Positions 17,350 to 26,784 of a stretch of 64,000 bases of DNA are shown in pieces. A program made the translations under genes and the position numbers. Source of the stretch: Clostridioides difficile_D (lineage in GTDB: Bacteria; Bacillota; Clostridia; Peptostreptococcales; Peptostreptococcaceae). The stretch is taken from NCBI GenBank assembly GCA_945861085.1, contig OX244046.1:3348001-3412000 (forward strand), read 5' to 3'. The first letter of the stretch is position 1; the number at the start of each line of letters is the position of its first letter. The notes beneath the pieces were generated by a model. That model was not told the DNA's origin, ran no database searches, and saw nothing but the letters and a program-made list of their open reading frames with translations.

Positions 17350-18894
17350 TTGAACAAAAGACTATTAGATATTGCTGAATTATTGCTAAATAGTTCAGAC
17401 TATATTACTGTAGATACTATTGCCGAAGAATTAAATGTTAGTAATAAAACTATTCGTAATGACCTTGTTATTTTAGATGAATGGCTTTTAGAGTTTAATT
17501 TATCTCTAGATAAAAAAACTGGTTCAGGAGTTATTATTCTAGGTAATGAAGATATAAAACTTAAAGTTATTAGAGATATCAATGATAAATCAAATTGTAT
17601 ATATGCATACTCTCCTGAAGACAGAAAAAGATATATTTTAAGTAAATTATTTATTAAAAATTCTAAGTTTAGGATTCGTGACATTTGCAATGAACTACAT
17701 GTTAGCAGAGCTACTGTTCATAAAGACTTGGTAGTTATTCAAAATTTTTTGCAAAGCTTTAAAGTGACACTAGTTAGAAAAACCAACAATGGTGTATATC
17801 TAGAAGGCAAAGAAAAAGATATTAGAAAAGCAATTTTTGAGCTTGCTACTGTTAATAAAAGTTATACTGAACTTAAAGAAATATTATTCTCGAAATTTAA
17901 TGAATGTAAAGACACACCTTCAACAAAAATATTTAAGGAGTTATTCAACTATGATTTTGAGAAATTATCCCAAATTACTCTACACACTTTACAAGTAGAA
18001 AAAAGCAATCTTAGTGATGAGTATTATATAAACTTCTTAATACATATAGCTATATGTATTAAGAGAATTTCAATTAATAGATATATTAACTTATCTGAAA
18101 GTTTCTTTAGAGAATTATTAGAACATGAATGCTTTGAAAAATCAAAAACTTTATGCTCCAACCTAAGTGAAGCTTTTGATGTAGAATTTATTGATGAAGA
18201 GGTTTGTTATATCCTCCTTCATATAGAAGGATTACTTAAGTCAATAAAGAAACCTACTATTCTTGAGCCTCTTAGAAATGAAGAAATTACAGAGTATAAT
18301 CTATCTGAAGCAATAGCTACTCATTGGGGAGATATATTAAATTTAAACTTAAAAGACGATTTAATATTAATAAAATCTCTTGCTAATCACCTTAAGTCAG
18401 TTCTACACAGAATAAATTATGGGTTTACTATTACAAATCCCATATTAAATGATATAAAGAGAACATTTCCTTATACGTATAAGGCTGCTAAAGAGTCTAA
18501 TACTGTTATTAAACAGTTGATGAGTTATGAAGTTAATGAAGACGAAATAGGATATCTTGCTTTATATTTAGTATCAGCAATAGATAGAAGCAAAGCTCCC
18601 CTAAATACTATTTTAATATGTCATTGCAGTGATGGTGTATCTAACTTATTAGTCCAAAAACTAGGTTTTGAGTTTAATCAGATTAATATAGTTAAATCTA
18701 TACCTCTATCTTCTATTTCATTTACAAACTTTGACGATGTGGACTTAATACTAACTACTGCTCCTGTAGACTTTGAACATAATGCTGAGCTGATAAATAT
18801 AAATGCTCTTTTAAGTAAGAATGATATTTCTAGGCTTAGTACAATTATAAAAAAACTATATTCTGAAAAAAATAAAATATTATCTTACAAATAA
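17350..18894 (+). CDS. PRD-domain transcriptional activator (BglG/MtlR-like, DNA-binding)
   Basis: A protein of 514 residues. Two N-terminal HTH domains (~residues 1-60, TVDTIAEELNVSNKTIRNDL; ~95-145, RIRDICNELHVSRATVHKDL) precede two PRD domains (histidines in FLIHIAICIK, ILLHIEGLL and FPYTYKAA) and a C-terminal EIIB-like domain with a cysteine in LICHCSDGVS. There is no EIIA domain, unlike full MtlR. Such proteins are DNA-binding activators controlled by PTS phosphorylation. The start codon is TTG, seven bases after AGGAGGG. Its position beside the divergent PTS/dehydrogenase operon makes that cluster the probable target. Confidence 0.88.
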   Translation: MNKRLLDIAELLLNSSDYITVDTIAEELNVSNKTIRNDLVILDEWLLEFNLSLDKKTGSGVIILGNEDIKLKVIRDINDKSNCIYAYSPEDRKRYILSKLFIKNSKFRIRDICNELHVSRATVHKDLVVIQNFLQSFKVTLVRKTNNGVYLEGKEKDIRKAIFELATVNKSYTELKEILFSKFNECKDTPSTKIFKELFNYDFEKLSQITLHTLQVEKSNLSDEYYINFLIHIAICIKRISINRYINLSESFFRELLEHECFEKSKTLCSNLSEAFDVEFIDEEVCYILLHIEGLLKSIKKPTILEPLRNEEITEYNLSEAIATHWGDILNLNLKDDLILIKSLANHLKSVLHRINYGFTITNPILNDIKRTFPYTYKAAKESNTVIKQLMSYEVNEDEIGYLALYLVSAIDRSKAPLNTILICHCSDGVSNLLVQKLGFEFNQINIVKSIPLSSISFTNFDDVDLILTTAPVDFEHNAELININALLSKNDISRLSTIIKKLYSEKNKILSYK

Positions 18895-18903
18895 ACAAAC
18901 AAT

Positions 18904-18939
18904 AAGGCTGTCTCAAAATAGAGATAAGCCTCTTTTTTA
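18904..18939 (+). terminator. Terminator after the PRD regulator
   Basis: AGGCTgTCTC pairs with GAGAtaAGCCT and is followed by CTTTTTTATT, ten bases after the stop codon. Confidence 0.75.
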
Positions 18940-18953
18940 TTGTTGAACTGGTG

Positions 18954-19027
18954 AAAATATATTTGATTTCATAAAAAAAAAGTGCCTCATGAACTAAAAA
19001 ATTCATTTTGAGACACCTTCATTTTTT
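18954..19027 (-). repeat. Dispersed hairpin repeat, copy 1 (terminator-like)
   Basis: The minus strand reads GGTGTCTCAAAATGAA, A/T-rich loop, TTCATGAGGCAC, then a long T-run and ATGAAATCAAATATATTTT. The whole unit including the flank after the T-run recurs at 34184-34247 (same orientation) and 39477-39548 (opposite). Here it follows the YitT-like gene and probably terminates it. Confidence 0.75.
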
Positions 19028-19079
19028 ACATTTAACCTTTTTATTTAAACTTTTATATTTAAAGTAAATTTTATTATTT

Positions 19080-19706
19080 TTATTGAGTGCAAGCACTATT
19101 TATATTATTAATTTCTTCATTATTCTTACCAAACTTTGTAGTTACAAATCCTATTGTTTTTATTATGAGTAATAAAGATATCAATGAATATATAGATATC
19201 ATAAAATTCTTACTTATTATTCCAGACGCTACTATTATAAATCCATCTAGCATAAATAATATAACTGGCAACTTCAGAAACTTAATTACCTTATTAATAA
19301 GCATTGCAACTAAATCAGTTCCACCAGTACTACAGCCCCTTATTATTGCTATCCCTATAGCAGTTCCCACCAATAGCCCACCTATCACTCCAGCTACTAA
19401 TAGATTGTCAGTTATGTGAGTTTGTGGTATTACTTTTAAGAATAATGGACCCATAAGAGTTATATATAATGTTTTTATTCCAAAACCTTTCCCTAAAAAT
19501 AATAATCCCATTACTAAAAGTGGCATAGATATTCCTAATGATATATTCTCAACAGGCATTGATAAGAATGTGCTAAGTACGACTGATAATCCTGTTATCC
19601 CTCCTGGAGCTAATGTATGTTCTGCAAAGAAAAAATTAACTGCTAATGCCATTAAAAATGCTGATATTGTTATCAGTAAATAATCTTTTATCATTTCTTT
19701 TTTCAT
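19080..19706 (-). CDS. YitT-family (DUF161) membrane protein, short form
   Basis: A protein of 208 residues with about five or six membrane helices. The N-terminal FFFAEHTLAPGGITGLSVVL and the central IIRGCSTGGTDLVAMLINK are the two repeated glycine motifs of the YitT/DUF161 family. The C-terminal soluble DUF2179 domain of typical YitT proteins is missing; the protein ends soon after the last helix. The function of the family is not established; a transport role is usually assumed. Single gene with its own terminator (the dispersed hairpin). Confidence 0.8.
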   Translation of the reverse strand: MKKEMIKDYLLITISAFLMALAVNFFFAEHTLAPGGITGLSVVLSTFLSMPVENISLGISMPLLVMGLLFLGKGFGIKTLYITLMGPLFLKVIPQTHITDNLLVAGVIGGLLVGTAIGIAIIRGCSTGGTDLVAMLINKVIKFLKLPVILFMLDGFIIVASGIISKNFMISIYSLISLLLIIKTIGFVTTKFGKNNEEINNINSACTQ

Positions 19707-19782
19707 TTAATAACCTCCAATGATTATATTATTTCAGTATAAAAAATCAATTAAATTAGTCTAACTTCCTATAGTTTTTCAT

Positions 19783-19818
19783 AAAATTAATGCTTCCTTA
19801 AAAACATTAAGAAAGCAT
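19783..19818 (-). terminator. Terminator after the epimerase-like gene
   Basis: On the minus strand ATGCTTTCTTAA pairs with TTAAGGAAGCAT around a short loop, followed by TAATTTTAT. Confidence 0.7.
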
Positions 19819-19841
19819 CTCTTTTATCCTAGTTTATTATC

Positions 19842-20558
19842 TTATTCTAAACCAAACTTTGTAGCTGCTTCATCTATAGCTTTTCTACAATTCTTAACAC
19901 CTGCTGTTATACCATCTTTATCCTTGAATATTGCTGATGATAATATTACAACATCTGGATTACATTCTATTAATGGCTCCATATTGTCTGCTCTTAGTCC
20001 ACCATCTATTGCCAATTCACACTTAGGATTCTTTTCATCTATCATTTTTCTGGCTCTTTTAACTAAATCAACAGCACTCTTTCTCCATCCCCAGTTGTCT
20101 TTTCCGTCAGTTTCATCAACACCATGAACGACTATTTGCAATCTATCTATATCATATATAGCTTCATCAACAAAACATAGTGGTGTGTAACATCCAACTG
20201 TTAATCCTACTTTCATACCAAATTCTCTACAGTAATTTATTATGTATGCAAGAGGAGCTCCTAAGAAATGTTCAGCTGGTATTATCAACATGTTGCATCC
20301 TGCTGCTGCTATTTTTTCTATAAATAATCTATCACAATCTCTTGTGTATATATGGCATTCTATTGGTTTATCTGTTACTGGTCTTATTGCTTCTATTATT
20401 TGATGACCACCCATAAGTTGCATATTTTTTAAATCATGCATATCTGCTGCATCTGAATGTACGTAGTCTACACCTGCATCCATTGCTTCCTTAACTACGG
20501 CTGATATGTGACCGTAATTTACATGTGCCAATCCTGCTGCTATTTTTATGTGTTTCAT
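19842..20558 (-). CDS. Ribulose-phosphate-3-epimerase-family protein
   Basis: A TIM-barrel protein of 238 residues. The metal-ligand positions of pentose-5-phosphate epimerases are kept: HSD (in DYVHSDAADMHD), His in IECHIY, and Asp in ELAIDGGLRADN. However, the usual MDG after HxD is replaced by ADM, and the middle (EHFLGAPLAYIINYCREFGMKVGL) differs from housekeeping Rpe. It is therefore probably a specialised epimerase for another ketose phosphate rather than the main pentose-phosphate enzyme. It is divergent from the phosphofructokinase gene, and a shared control region carries two inverted repeats, suggesting co-regulation in a sugar pathway. Confidence 0.75.
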   Translation of the reverse strand: MKHIKIAAGLAHVNYGHISAVVKEAMDAGVDYVHSDAADMHDLKNMQLMGGHQIIEAIRPVTDKPIECHIYTRDCDRLFIEKIAAAGCNMLIIPAEHFLGAPLAYIINYCREFGMKVGLTVGCYTPLCFVDEAIYDIDRLQIVVHGVDETDGKDNWGWRKSAVDLVKRARKMIDEKNPKCELAIDGGLRADNMEPLIECNPDVVILSSAIFKDKDGITAGVKNCRKAIDEAATKFGLE

Positions 20559-20966
20559 ATTTGTGTACCTCCATATTTTACTTTAATTAGTATTAAATAT
20601 TATTTTTTGATATTTTTTTAATATTTTTAATCTTGTGCTACTTTTGTTGCTGTATGTATTTCTTATATGAACTTATTCTGCTTTTGTGAGCTGTGAACTT
20701 ATTTTGCTTTGTAAATTAATATTACACTGATATATTTTTTTTCACAACACTTTGACTACTCCTTAAAAGTACCTTTATATTGTGGTAAATTATAGACATT
20801 AATTATGTATAAAAAGTTAGTTTTTTACCACATTCTTATGGTATTTATTATCTATACTAGCTCAATTGATATAGCTAGTTCACTTAATATATAATCAGAC
20901 TATAAATATAAATTTACTCAATAAAAAGTACCATTCATAACAATATTAATGAAAGGGAGATGTAAA
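20559..20966. promoter_or_regulatory. Divergent control region between epimerase-like and phosphofructokinase genes
   Basis: No gene seen. Two perfect inverted repeats stand out: TGTGGTAAA at 20781-20789 with TTTACCACA at 20824-20832 (34 bases between), and ACTAGCT at 20856-20862 with AGCTAGT at 20873-20879. Both could be operators for a local regulator. Very T-rich around 20580-20760. Confidence 0.45.
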
Positions 20967-22181
20967 ATGAGAAACTGTATTATTGCCCAATCTGGAGGTC
21001 CTACAGCTGTTATCAATGCTTCTGCAATTGGTATTTATGAAAAAAATTTAGAAACTAAATACTTTGATAAAGTGTATTTTGGTATCAATGGGATTGAAGG
21101 TATATTAAACAAAAATATAATAGATTCAGACTCCTTAAACAAAGATAATGTATTGAATTTAAAGCAAACACCTTCGTCTGGTCTTGGTTCTTGTAGATAC
21201 AAACTAGCTGATTATAAGATAAATTCTTATGATTATGATAGAGTTATAAATATACTAGATGAATACGAAATAGATACATTATTTTACATAGGCGGAAATG
21301 ATTCTATGGATACAGTAATGAAATTTTCTCAATACTGCAAAAACACTACTTGTAAAATAAAATTTATAGGGATTCCTAAAACAATAGATAATGATTTATT
21401 AGGAACTGACAACTGTCCTGGATTTGGTTCTGCTGCAAAGCTTATTTCTACACTAATAATGGAAACTTACTTAGATTTTTCTATATATAAAAATAATGGA
21501 ATATTCATAGTCGAAACTATGGGTAGAGATACTGGATGGTTAGCGGCTTCTTCTGCACTAGCTAGACTCAACGATAATCCACTAGTTGATTTAATCTACC
21601 TTCCAGAAATTGATTTCTATGAAGATAAGTTTATAGAAGATGTTAGAAAAATATTCAAAGAAAAAAATAAGGCTTATATAGTTGCATCAGAAGGTATAAG
21701 AGATAAATACGGAAACTTTATATGTGAGCAAAAAACTTCTGTTCATGATAAATTCGGTCATTCTCAATTGGGTGGAGTAAGTAACTATCTAAAGAACCTT
21801 ATAATATCATCATCAATTACAACAAGAGTAAAAACTTTAGAGCTTGGTGTAATACAAAGATGTGCTATGCACTTAGCTTCAGAGACTGATTTAAAACAAG
21901 CTTCTGAAGTTGGTGCATATGGACTAGAACTTTCTAAAAAAGGATATACAGGAGTTATGGCTATCATCAACAGAATATATAATACTCCTTATAAATATGA
22001 AGTTAGCCATACTGATATTTCTAAAATAGCTAACAAGACAAAGTATTTTCCTAAAGAGTGGATAAATGAAGAATGTAATTATGTGACTGATGAAGCTCTA
22101 GATTACCTATATCCACTTATTCAAGGTAACCCAGATATTAAATATAAAAATGGACTACCTTATTTTTCAATTCTTTACTAG
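20967..22181 (+). CDS. 6-phosphofructokinase, probably pyrophosphate-dependent
   Basis: A protein of 404 residues. Phosphofructokinase motifs seen: AQSGGPTAVINAS (phosphate-donor loop), YIGGNDSMDT, IGIPKTIDND (catalytic Asp), GFGSAAK and VETMGRDTGWLAA. A Lys in PKTIDND, where ATP enzymes have Gly, and GGNDS in place of GGDGS are the usual marks of PPi dependence; this is inferred from family rules. The frame opens at an ATG at 20949, but GGGAG lies between it and the ATG at 20967, seven bases before the latter, so 20967 is the start. Single plus-strand gene; no PTS gene adjoins. Confidence 0.88.
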   Translation: MRNCIIAQSGGPTAVINASAIGIYEKNLETKYFDKVYFGINGIEGILNKNIIDSDSLNKDNVLNLKQTPSSGLGSCRYKLADYKINSYDYDRVINILDEYEIDTLFYIGGNDSMDTVMKFSQYCKNTTCKIKFIGIPKTIDNDLLGTDNCPGFGSAAKLISTLIMETYLDFSIYKNNGIFIVETMGRDTGWLAASSALARLNDNPLVDLIYLPEIDFYEDKFIEDVRKIFKEKNKAYIVASEGIRDKYGNFICEQKTSVHDKFGHSQLGGVSNYLKNLIISSSITTRVKTLELGVIQRCAMHLASETDLKQASEVGAYGLELSKKGYTGVMAIINRIYNTPYKYEVSHTDISKIANKTKYFPKEWINEECNYVTDEALDYLYPLIQGNPDIKYKNGLPYFSILY

Positions 22182-22620
22182 GAAATTATTATAATTTGAT
22201 ATGCACTCAATACTATCACTCTTAAATACCTAAGTGGCTGTTAAATAAAATTATAAATTATTATATGACAGTCACTTAATTACTTAATAGATTTTAATCC
22301 TAATACGATTTGCTGTAATAATGTCTCATACCAATTTTCATTTTAGATAGATTATAATTAGTTAGACAATAAATATTTTGTCATGATATTATTATATATA
22401 GTGATACAAATAGAAATACTTTTATCATGACTAGAAAAATAAAATTAGTAAGACTATAATAACTTAAATCAAATTAAAGTTAATAAATACTACTCTACCT
22501 AAATAATTGTTTTTTTATAAAGAGCTATTTATTTTAATTGAAATATGATTTTAACTAGCACAATAGATTAATGTAATATTTAATATAAAATAATTATAAT
22601 AATTGAAAAGGAAGTAATCT
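22182..22620. other. Intergenic region before the winged-helix regulator
   Basis: No gene seen. AAGTGGCTGT (about 22230) and ACAGTCACTT (about 22264) can pair as a weak terminator for the phosphofructokinase gene. A perfect 9-bp inverted repeat GTCATGATA (22380-22388) / TATCATGAC (22423-22431) lies 190 bases before the regulator gene and may be an operator. Confidence 0.4.
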
Positions 22621-23949
22621 ATGATGAAAATAGCAGTCATAACAACCGAATTTTTAAAAGAGTTTGTAGATAATTCTATAAAAAAGTTAAATATTAATGC
22701 AGAAATTGATATATATATCTATAAAGATTTTTCTCATGTAGGAGATTTATATTTAGAAATAGAAGATAAATTTGATGGATTTGCAGTTAGTGGTCCTATC
22801 CCCAAGAAAGCTATTACAAAAAAGGCTGGTACTATTAAAAAACCTTTAGTTGATTTTGGTACTGATTTACAAAGTTACTATGATATGTTTCTAAAACTTA
22901 TCTTTAAATACAATACATTAGATTTTTCTAGAGCATACTTTGACTTAACAGACTGGGCAGATAATCCAAAAGATATATCATATTATCTATCAAATGGCAC
23001 ATTTGGAGACTTAATGGATAGTATTGATGAAAATGCATCTAAAATGAGTTTATCTGATATAGCAGAACTCGAAAAATATATTGCAAAAAAACATATTAAT
23101 TTATGGAATGAAGGCAAAATTGATTTTTCTACTACCCGTTTCAGTAGTATTGTTCCTATGTTACAAGATGCAGGAGTAAATTTTCATTTCATATACCCTG
23201 ACATAGGTTTATTAAAAAGTACTTTTAACAACTTAATAAAAGATATTCATTTGCATAGAATGAAGGGAAATCAACCAAGTGTAATATATATAACAGTTAA
23301 AGATACAAATTATGATGATTCTACTTTAGACCAAGTTTATAAAATATTAAATAGTATAAAAAAGGATAAATTGACCGATTTTATAATTGAAAGAAATAGT
23401 AGTTCTTTTAAAATTTTTACTAAATGTAAAACTATTAAATCATTAACTAAAAATTTTACTACATGTTATATAAAAGAATTTATTGAAAATAGCATAAATC
23501 TTAAGGTATGTGTTGGGTATGGAATTGGTAATGATATAAAGCAAGCTATGTCTAGTGCTATAAGTGCTAATAAGGAATCTAAAATAAATCCTTTAAACTA
23601 CAGTTTTTTAGTTAATGAAAATTATGAGACAATAGGACCTTTATTATGTGATAAGTTGCTTACTGTTTCGAATAAAGTAACTCCACATATAAATACAATT
23701 GCTAAAAGTTCCAAATTGTCTACTCTTACTATTCAAAAAATTATATCTGTTACTGAAATTCTACAAAGAGATGAAGTTACTCCTAAGGAATTATCTTCAT
23801 GTTTAAATGTAACAGTGAGAACTGCCAATAGATTTCTAAGTAGTCTCTTAAAGTCTGGAAATGCTACTATATTATACGAAAAACAAAACTCAACAAAAGG
23901 TAGACCTGAAAGGGTATACAAATTATTTATATCCGAAAATAAATATTAA
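22621..23949 (+). CDS. Transcriptional regulator with a C-terminal winged helix and a degenerate nucleotide-cyclase-like domain
   Basis: A protein of 442 residues that I do not recognise as a named regulator. The N-terminal ~200 residues (MMKIAVITTEFLKEF..., DGFAVSGPIPKKAI) look like a ligand-sensing alpha/beta region. Residues ~220-330 contain VCVGYGIGNDIKQAMSSAIS, similar to the GGDEF/GTP-cyclohydrolase-III-like modules of CdaR/PucR-type regulators but without a GGDEF motif. The end is a winged helix (VTPKELSSCLNVTVRTANRFLSSLL, then KGRPERVYKL). AAGGAAG precedes the ATG; the adjacent second ATG at 22624 is equally possible. It faces two M20 amidohydrolase genes and a membrane protein gene, which are likely targets. 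Confidence 0.65.
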   Translation: MMKIAVITTEFLKEFVDNSIKKLNINAEIDIYIYKDFSHVGDLYLEIEDKFDGFAVSGPIPKKAITKKAGTIKKPLVDFGTDLQSYYDMFLKLIFKYNTLDFSRAYFDLTDWADNPKDISYYLSNGTFGDLMDSIDENASKMSLSDIAELEKYIAKKHINLWNEGKIDFSTTRFSSIVPMLQDAGVNFHFIYPDIGLLKSTFNNLIKDIHLHRMKGNQPSVIYITVKDTNYDDSTLDQVYKILNSIKKDKLTDFIIERNSSSFKIFTKCKTIKSLTKNFTTCYIKEFIENSINLKVCVGYGIGNDIKQAMSSAISANKESKINPLNYSFLVNENYETIGPLLCDKLLTVSNKVTPHINTIAKSSKLSTLTIQKIISVTEILQRDEVTPKELSSCLNVTVRTANRFLSSLLKSGNATILYEKQNSTKGRPERVYKLFISENKY

Positions 23950-24010
23950 AATGTAGAATACATAAAAATATTTTATCATCTGACGTTAAGTAAAATTATA
24001 TATAATTTTT

Positions 24011-24055
24011 TAAAAGGTATATCTTGACAGTTGTTTTTAAGATATACCTTTTAAG
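24011..24055. terminator. Bidirectional terminator between convergent genes
   Basis: TAAAAGGTATATCTT (24011-24025) pairs with AAGATATACCTTTTA (24039-24053). It is flanked by T-runs usable in both directions and lies between the stop codons of the regulator and the M20 amidohydrolase genes. Confidence 0.8.
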
Positions 24056-24078
24056 ATATTTAGCAATATTTTATGTTA

Positions 24079-25269
24079 TTATCTACTAAAATTATTTTCT
24101 AACCATTTTACTGCACAATGAGCAAATAAAGCTGAACCGTAAACTAATCCCTCTTCATTAAAAATTGCCTTAGGATTATGCATTCCAAAATTATACCCCT
24201 GACTAATACTTCCCATTCCAATCCATAAAAACACTCCTGGCACCCTTAGCAAAATCTCTGAAAAATCTTCTGAACCCATTGCAGCTGGAAAGTCTATTAC
24301 ATTTTCATGCCCTATAACCTCTTTAACATAAGATACAATCTCATCTCCTACATCCAAATCATTTATAACTGCAGGAGTCCCCATTTTAAACTCTACTTTA
24401 GCATTTCCTCCAAATGATTTAGCTATTCCTGTAGATATTTCAATAATCCTATTTTTTAATTTCTCTCTAACAGATTGGTCAAATGTTCTTAAAGTTCCTG
24501 ACATAGATGCTTTATTTGGTATAGCATTTGGTACACTTCCTGCATTAAACATACCAATAGTTAAAACTACAGGCTCTTTCTGAGGTTTTTCTCTTGAAAG
24601 TATAGTATTTAATGCTATTTGTATATGTGACATTATGTTTATTGGGTCCACTCCAAATTCAGGGCTTGCTCCATGAGTTGCTTTTCCTTCTACGATTATT
24701 TCAAATATATCTGCAGATGCCATAGCTGGACCACGTGAGTAAGCCACTTGACCTGTGTTAAGAAATTTGCCCACCATACTGTGAAATGCCATAGCTGCAT
24801 CGACCTGAGGATTTTCTAATATACCATCATCAATCATTGATTTTGCACCTCTGGTAGTTTCTTCATCTGGTTCAAATACAAACTTTACTCTACCTTTAAG
24901 TAAGTGCTTATTATCTATAAGTATTTTAGCTGCACCTAAGAGCATTGCTGTGTGATTATCATGTCCACAACTATGAGATGCACCTTTATTCTTACTTTTA
25001 AAAGGTAAGTCCGTCTCCTCCTTAATAGGAAGTGCATCCATATCTGCCCTTAATAATAAGGTCTTTCCATCATTATTACTGTCTAAAACAGCTACTATTC
25101 CATTATTGGATGTTAATTCTGGAGAATATCCCATTTCTTCTAACATGCTGGTAACAAATGTAATTGTTCTTGGTAGATTGCAACCAGTTTCAGGATTTTC
25201 ATGCAAATATCTTCTCCATTTAATAATTTCTCCTTCTATTGACTTTGCTTCTTTAAAAAAAATTTTCAT
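24079..25269 (-). CDS. M20D amidohydrolase (N-acyl-amino-acid hydrolase type)
   Basis: A protein of 396 residues of the hippurate/IAA-amino-acid hydrolase group. Seen: RRYLHENPETGCNLP, LLRADMDALPI, SHSCGHDNHTAMLLGAA (metal Cys/His), VFEPDEETTRGAKSMI, MAFHSMVG, KATHGASPEFGVDPI and PAAMGSEDFSE. It should deacylate amino acids or small peptides in the cytoplasm. Last gene of the DUF3100-like/AbgB-like/M20D operon; a hairpin (25290-25334) lies before it in the 105-base gap. Substrate not determinable from sequence. Confidence 0.88.
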   Translation of the reverse strand: MKIFFKEAKSIEGEIIKWRRYLHENPETGCNLPRTITFVTSMLEEMGYSPELTSNNGIVAVLDSNNDGKTLLLRADMDALPIKEETDLPFKSKNKGASHSCGHDNHTAMLLGAAKILIDNKHLLKGRVKFVFEPDEETTRGAKSMIDDGILENPQVDAAMAFHSMVGKFLNTGQVAYSRGPAMASADIFEIIVEGKATHGASPEFGVDPINIMSHIQIALNTILSREKPQKEPVVLTIGMFNAGSVPNAIPNKASMSGTLRTFDQSVREKLKNRIIEISTGIAKSFGGNAKVEFKMGTPAVINDLDVGDEIVSYVKEVIGHENVIDFPAAMGSEDFSEILLRVPGVFLWIGMGSISQGYNFGMHNPKAIFNEEGLVYGSALFAHCAVKWLENNFSR

Positions 25270-25289
25270 ATTCCTTCCTCCTAATCAGA

Positions 25290-25334
25290 TAGCCAGCAAA
25301 ATTTCACTTTCTTTTGCTAAGAAAATGATGCTGG
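25290..25334 (-). other. Intercistronic hairpin between the two M20 genes
   Basis: GCCAGCA and TGCTGGC (7-bp perfect, with further A/T pairing inside) flank a ~30-base loop. No strong T-run follows. It may act as an attenuator or mRNA processing/stability element. Confidence 0.45.
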
Positions 25335-25374
25335 CATAAAAATTATAATTTTATATATTAAACTTCATTTCTTT

Positions 25375-26754
25375 TTAAGGAGTTGGAATATCATCTGGAA
25401 TAGGGCATTTGTATGTTTTACCATTCATAGATTTATCAAATTCTTCTTTTGCCTTTTTAGTTATCTCTGGATTATTCAGTATTTTAGCTCCAAACATAGC
25501 CATAATTTTTGCTGCATATATCATACCTTTTTCTCCTATAGAACTTCCTGCACAAGATGTAAACTGCCAACTATGACCTGGTGCACCTAGATTTGTACAT
25601 CCTGTAAAAAAGTATGCTGTCGGAACTATATGCATTACATCCCCAATATCAGTAGAGCCATAACTATTAAAGTTTGTAACATTTCCTCCACCGTAATATA
25701 GATGAGTTCCTTCTGGTAAATTATATTTACTTATCATAGCCTTATATTGTTGTGGGCTTTGTCTATCTAACTCAGCTGCAAAGTCCAATTCCTCTTGAGT
25801 CCAAGGCTCTTGTTTAATCTCATTCATACATTCTGATACAAGATTTGCTAAAACATGATTATTTAAAGTGTTATAACATCCTCCTAAAAACTCTACTTCA
25901 ACTTCTGTTTCAGTCATCATTGCAGCTCCTTTTGCTACCTTTACAAGTCTTTCATATGTACTTTCTACAGCTTCTCTACTTAAAGCTCTTGTATAATACC
26001 ATACTGATGCTTTATCAGGAACTATATTGGGTGCTACTCCTCCATCTGTAATAGTATAATGAATTCTTACATCAGAAGTAACATGCTCTCTCAAATAATT
26101 AGCTCCCACATTAGTAAGTTCTACAGCATCTAAAGCACTTCTTCCATTTTGAGGGTCTGACCCTGCATGTGCAGTTATACCCTTAAAATGAAATTTTACA
26201 GAGTTGACAGCTGTTGAAATACCAATTGTAGCTTCACTAATTTTATTTGGGTGAAAATTTATAGCTAAGTCTATACCTTCAAACGCTCCACCTCTAGCCA
26301 TAAATCCTTTGCCTGTTAATTGCTCTTCTCCCGGACATGCATAAAATACTATAGTCCCACTTAAATTATTTTCTATCATTTCTCTTTTAAGCCCTACTAC
26401 TGCTCCTACATGTGCTGTACACAATAAATTATGTCCACATCCATGACCATAAGCTCCCAATTCAAATGCTTCTTGCTTTATTGAAACTTTTTGATTTAAA
26501 CCAGGTAATGCGTCAAATTCTCCCATAAAACCTATAACTGGTTTGCCTGACCCAAAACTAGCCTTAATAGCTGTGGCTAAACCTCCTACACCTACTTCCA
26601 CATCAAATCCTTCACTTCTTAGGAAATTTGCTGTATTTTCACATGCTTTAAATTCTTTAAATGCTTTTTCTGGATTTTTCCATATTTTTTTACTCAAATC
26701 ATCAAGTTTAAATCTTTTTTTATCTATCTCATTTATAGATATACTTCCTATCAT
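25375..26754 (-). CDS. AbgB-like M20 amidohydrolase (aminobenzoyl-glutamate hydrolase type)
   Basis: A protein of 459 residues close in layout to AbgB. Seen: GFMGEFDALPGLNQK, GAYGHGCGHNLLCTAHVGA (metal site), YACPGEEQLTGKGFM, NFHPNKI, ITAHAGSDPQNGRSALDAVEL, VRIHYTITDGG and STDIGDVMHIVPTAYFFT. AbgB works with AbgA on p-aminobenzoyl-glutamate; here only one AbgB-type chain is present, with an M20D protein next to it, so other N-aroyl or N-acyl amino acids or dipeptides are possible. It follows the membrane protein gene by 30 bases. Confidence 0.85.
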   Translation of the reverse strand: MIGSISINEIDKKRFKLDDLSKKIWKNPEKAFKEFKACENTANFLRSEGFDVEVGVGGLATAIKASFGSGKPVIGFMGEFDALPGLNQKVSIKQEAFELGAYGHGCGHNLLCTAHVGAVVGLKREMIENNLSGTIVFYACPGEEQLTGKGFMARGGAFEGIDLAINFHPNKISEATIGISTAVNSVKFHFKGITAHAGSDPQNGRSALDAVELTNVGANYLREHVTSDVRIHYTITDGGVAPNIVPDKASVWYYTRALSREAVESTYERLVKVAKGAAMMTETEVEVEFLGGCYNTLNNHVLANLVSECMNEIKQEPWTQEELDFAAELDRQSPQQYKAMISKYNLPEGTHLYYGGGNVTNFNSYGSTDIGDVMHIVPTAYFFTGCTNLGAPGHSWQFTSCAGSSIGEKGMIYAAKIMAMFGAKILNNPEITKKAKEEFDKSMNGKTYKCPIPDDIPTP

Positions 26755-26784
26755 TGCCTCTACCTCCTATAAGTCTATTTACTA

